Source: JBGMEA01 sp041447245
Lineage (GTDB): Bacteria; Bacillota; Clostridia; Eubacteriales; Anaerofustaceae
Reading direction: 5' to 3'
Assembly (NCBI GenBank): GCA_041447245.1
Contig: JBGMEA010000018.1
Location: 1-5,650, forward strand
Length of the DNA stretch: 5,650 nucleotides
The notes under the pieces were generated by a model. The model searched no databases and had not been told where the DNA came from. It saw nothing but the letters and a program-made list of their open reading frames with translations. The translations under genes were made by a program, and so were the position numbers. This document shows, piece after piece, positions 5,628 to 5,650 of the stretch; the stretch's first letter is position 1, and every line of letters starts with the position of its first letter.

Positions 5628-5650
5628 TTGTTGTGGTTTTAAATTTGCAA

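Noticed and set aside
1..5650. CRISPR array, insertion sequence, tRNA or phage genes
   Set aside because: No regularly spaced repeats, transposase motifs, terminal inverted repeats or tRNA cloverleaf were seen.

Overview
The window looks like chromosomal DNA from a Gram-positive, Clostridia-like Firmicute with moderate GC. The support is an ECF-type vitamin S component, strong purine-rich ribosome binding sites, a sigma-A-type promoter very close to consensus, a lipoprotein-type substrate-binding protein, and PotA/B/C/D sequences of the Firmicutes style. The assignment below class level is not certain.

Layout. On the minus strand (1-1260) a two-gene unit is transcribed leftward: a promoter (TAGACA-17 bp-TATAAT), an ECF transporter S component, then after 25 bp a small class I SAM-dependent methyltransferase, closed by a hairpin/T-tract terminator at the left edge. 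From about 1280 rightward lies a compact potABCD operon for uptake of spermidine/putrescine-type polyamines: extended -10 promoter, a roughly 100-nt leader holding two GC-rich hairpins, then potA (ATPase), potB and potC (permeases) and potD (lipoprotein receptor). The last three junctions overlap or abut (ATGA overlap, 7-nt overlap, and a TTG start directly after the potC stop), so translational coupling is likely. A textbook intrinsic terminator follows potD. All four parts of one importer are present and each looks intact.

The last 500 bases (5160-5650) hold no believable protein gene. They contain a perfect 9-bp hairpin at 5202-5222 and then, from about 5271, a dense set of nested, abutting and crossing complementary segments. 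These include a 16-bp helix with a 2-nt bulge, an 8-bp helix with an inner extension, a 7-bp and a 6-bp helix that abut it, and a possible pseudoknot. I read this as a large structured non-coding RNA, more likely on the plus strand, which may run past the window edge. I cannot assign it with certainty to a named RNA family; it is the most interesting object here.

Second in interest is the pot leader. No regulator gene is next to the operon; instead there are two stable hairpins, competing pairings, and an 8-codon mini-ORF with three arginine codons inside the second hairpin.
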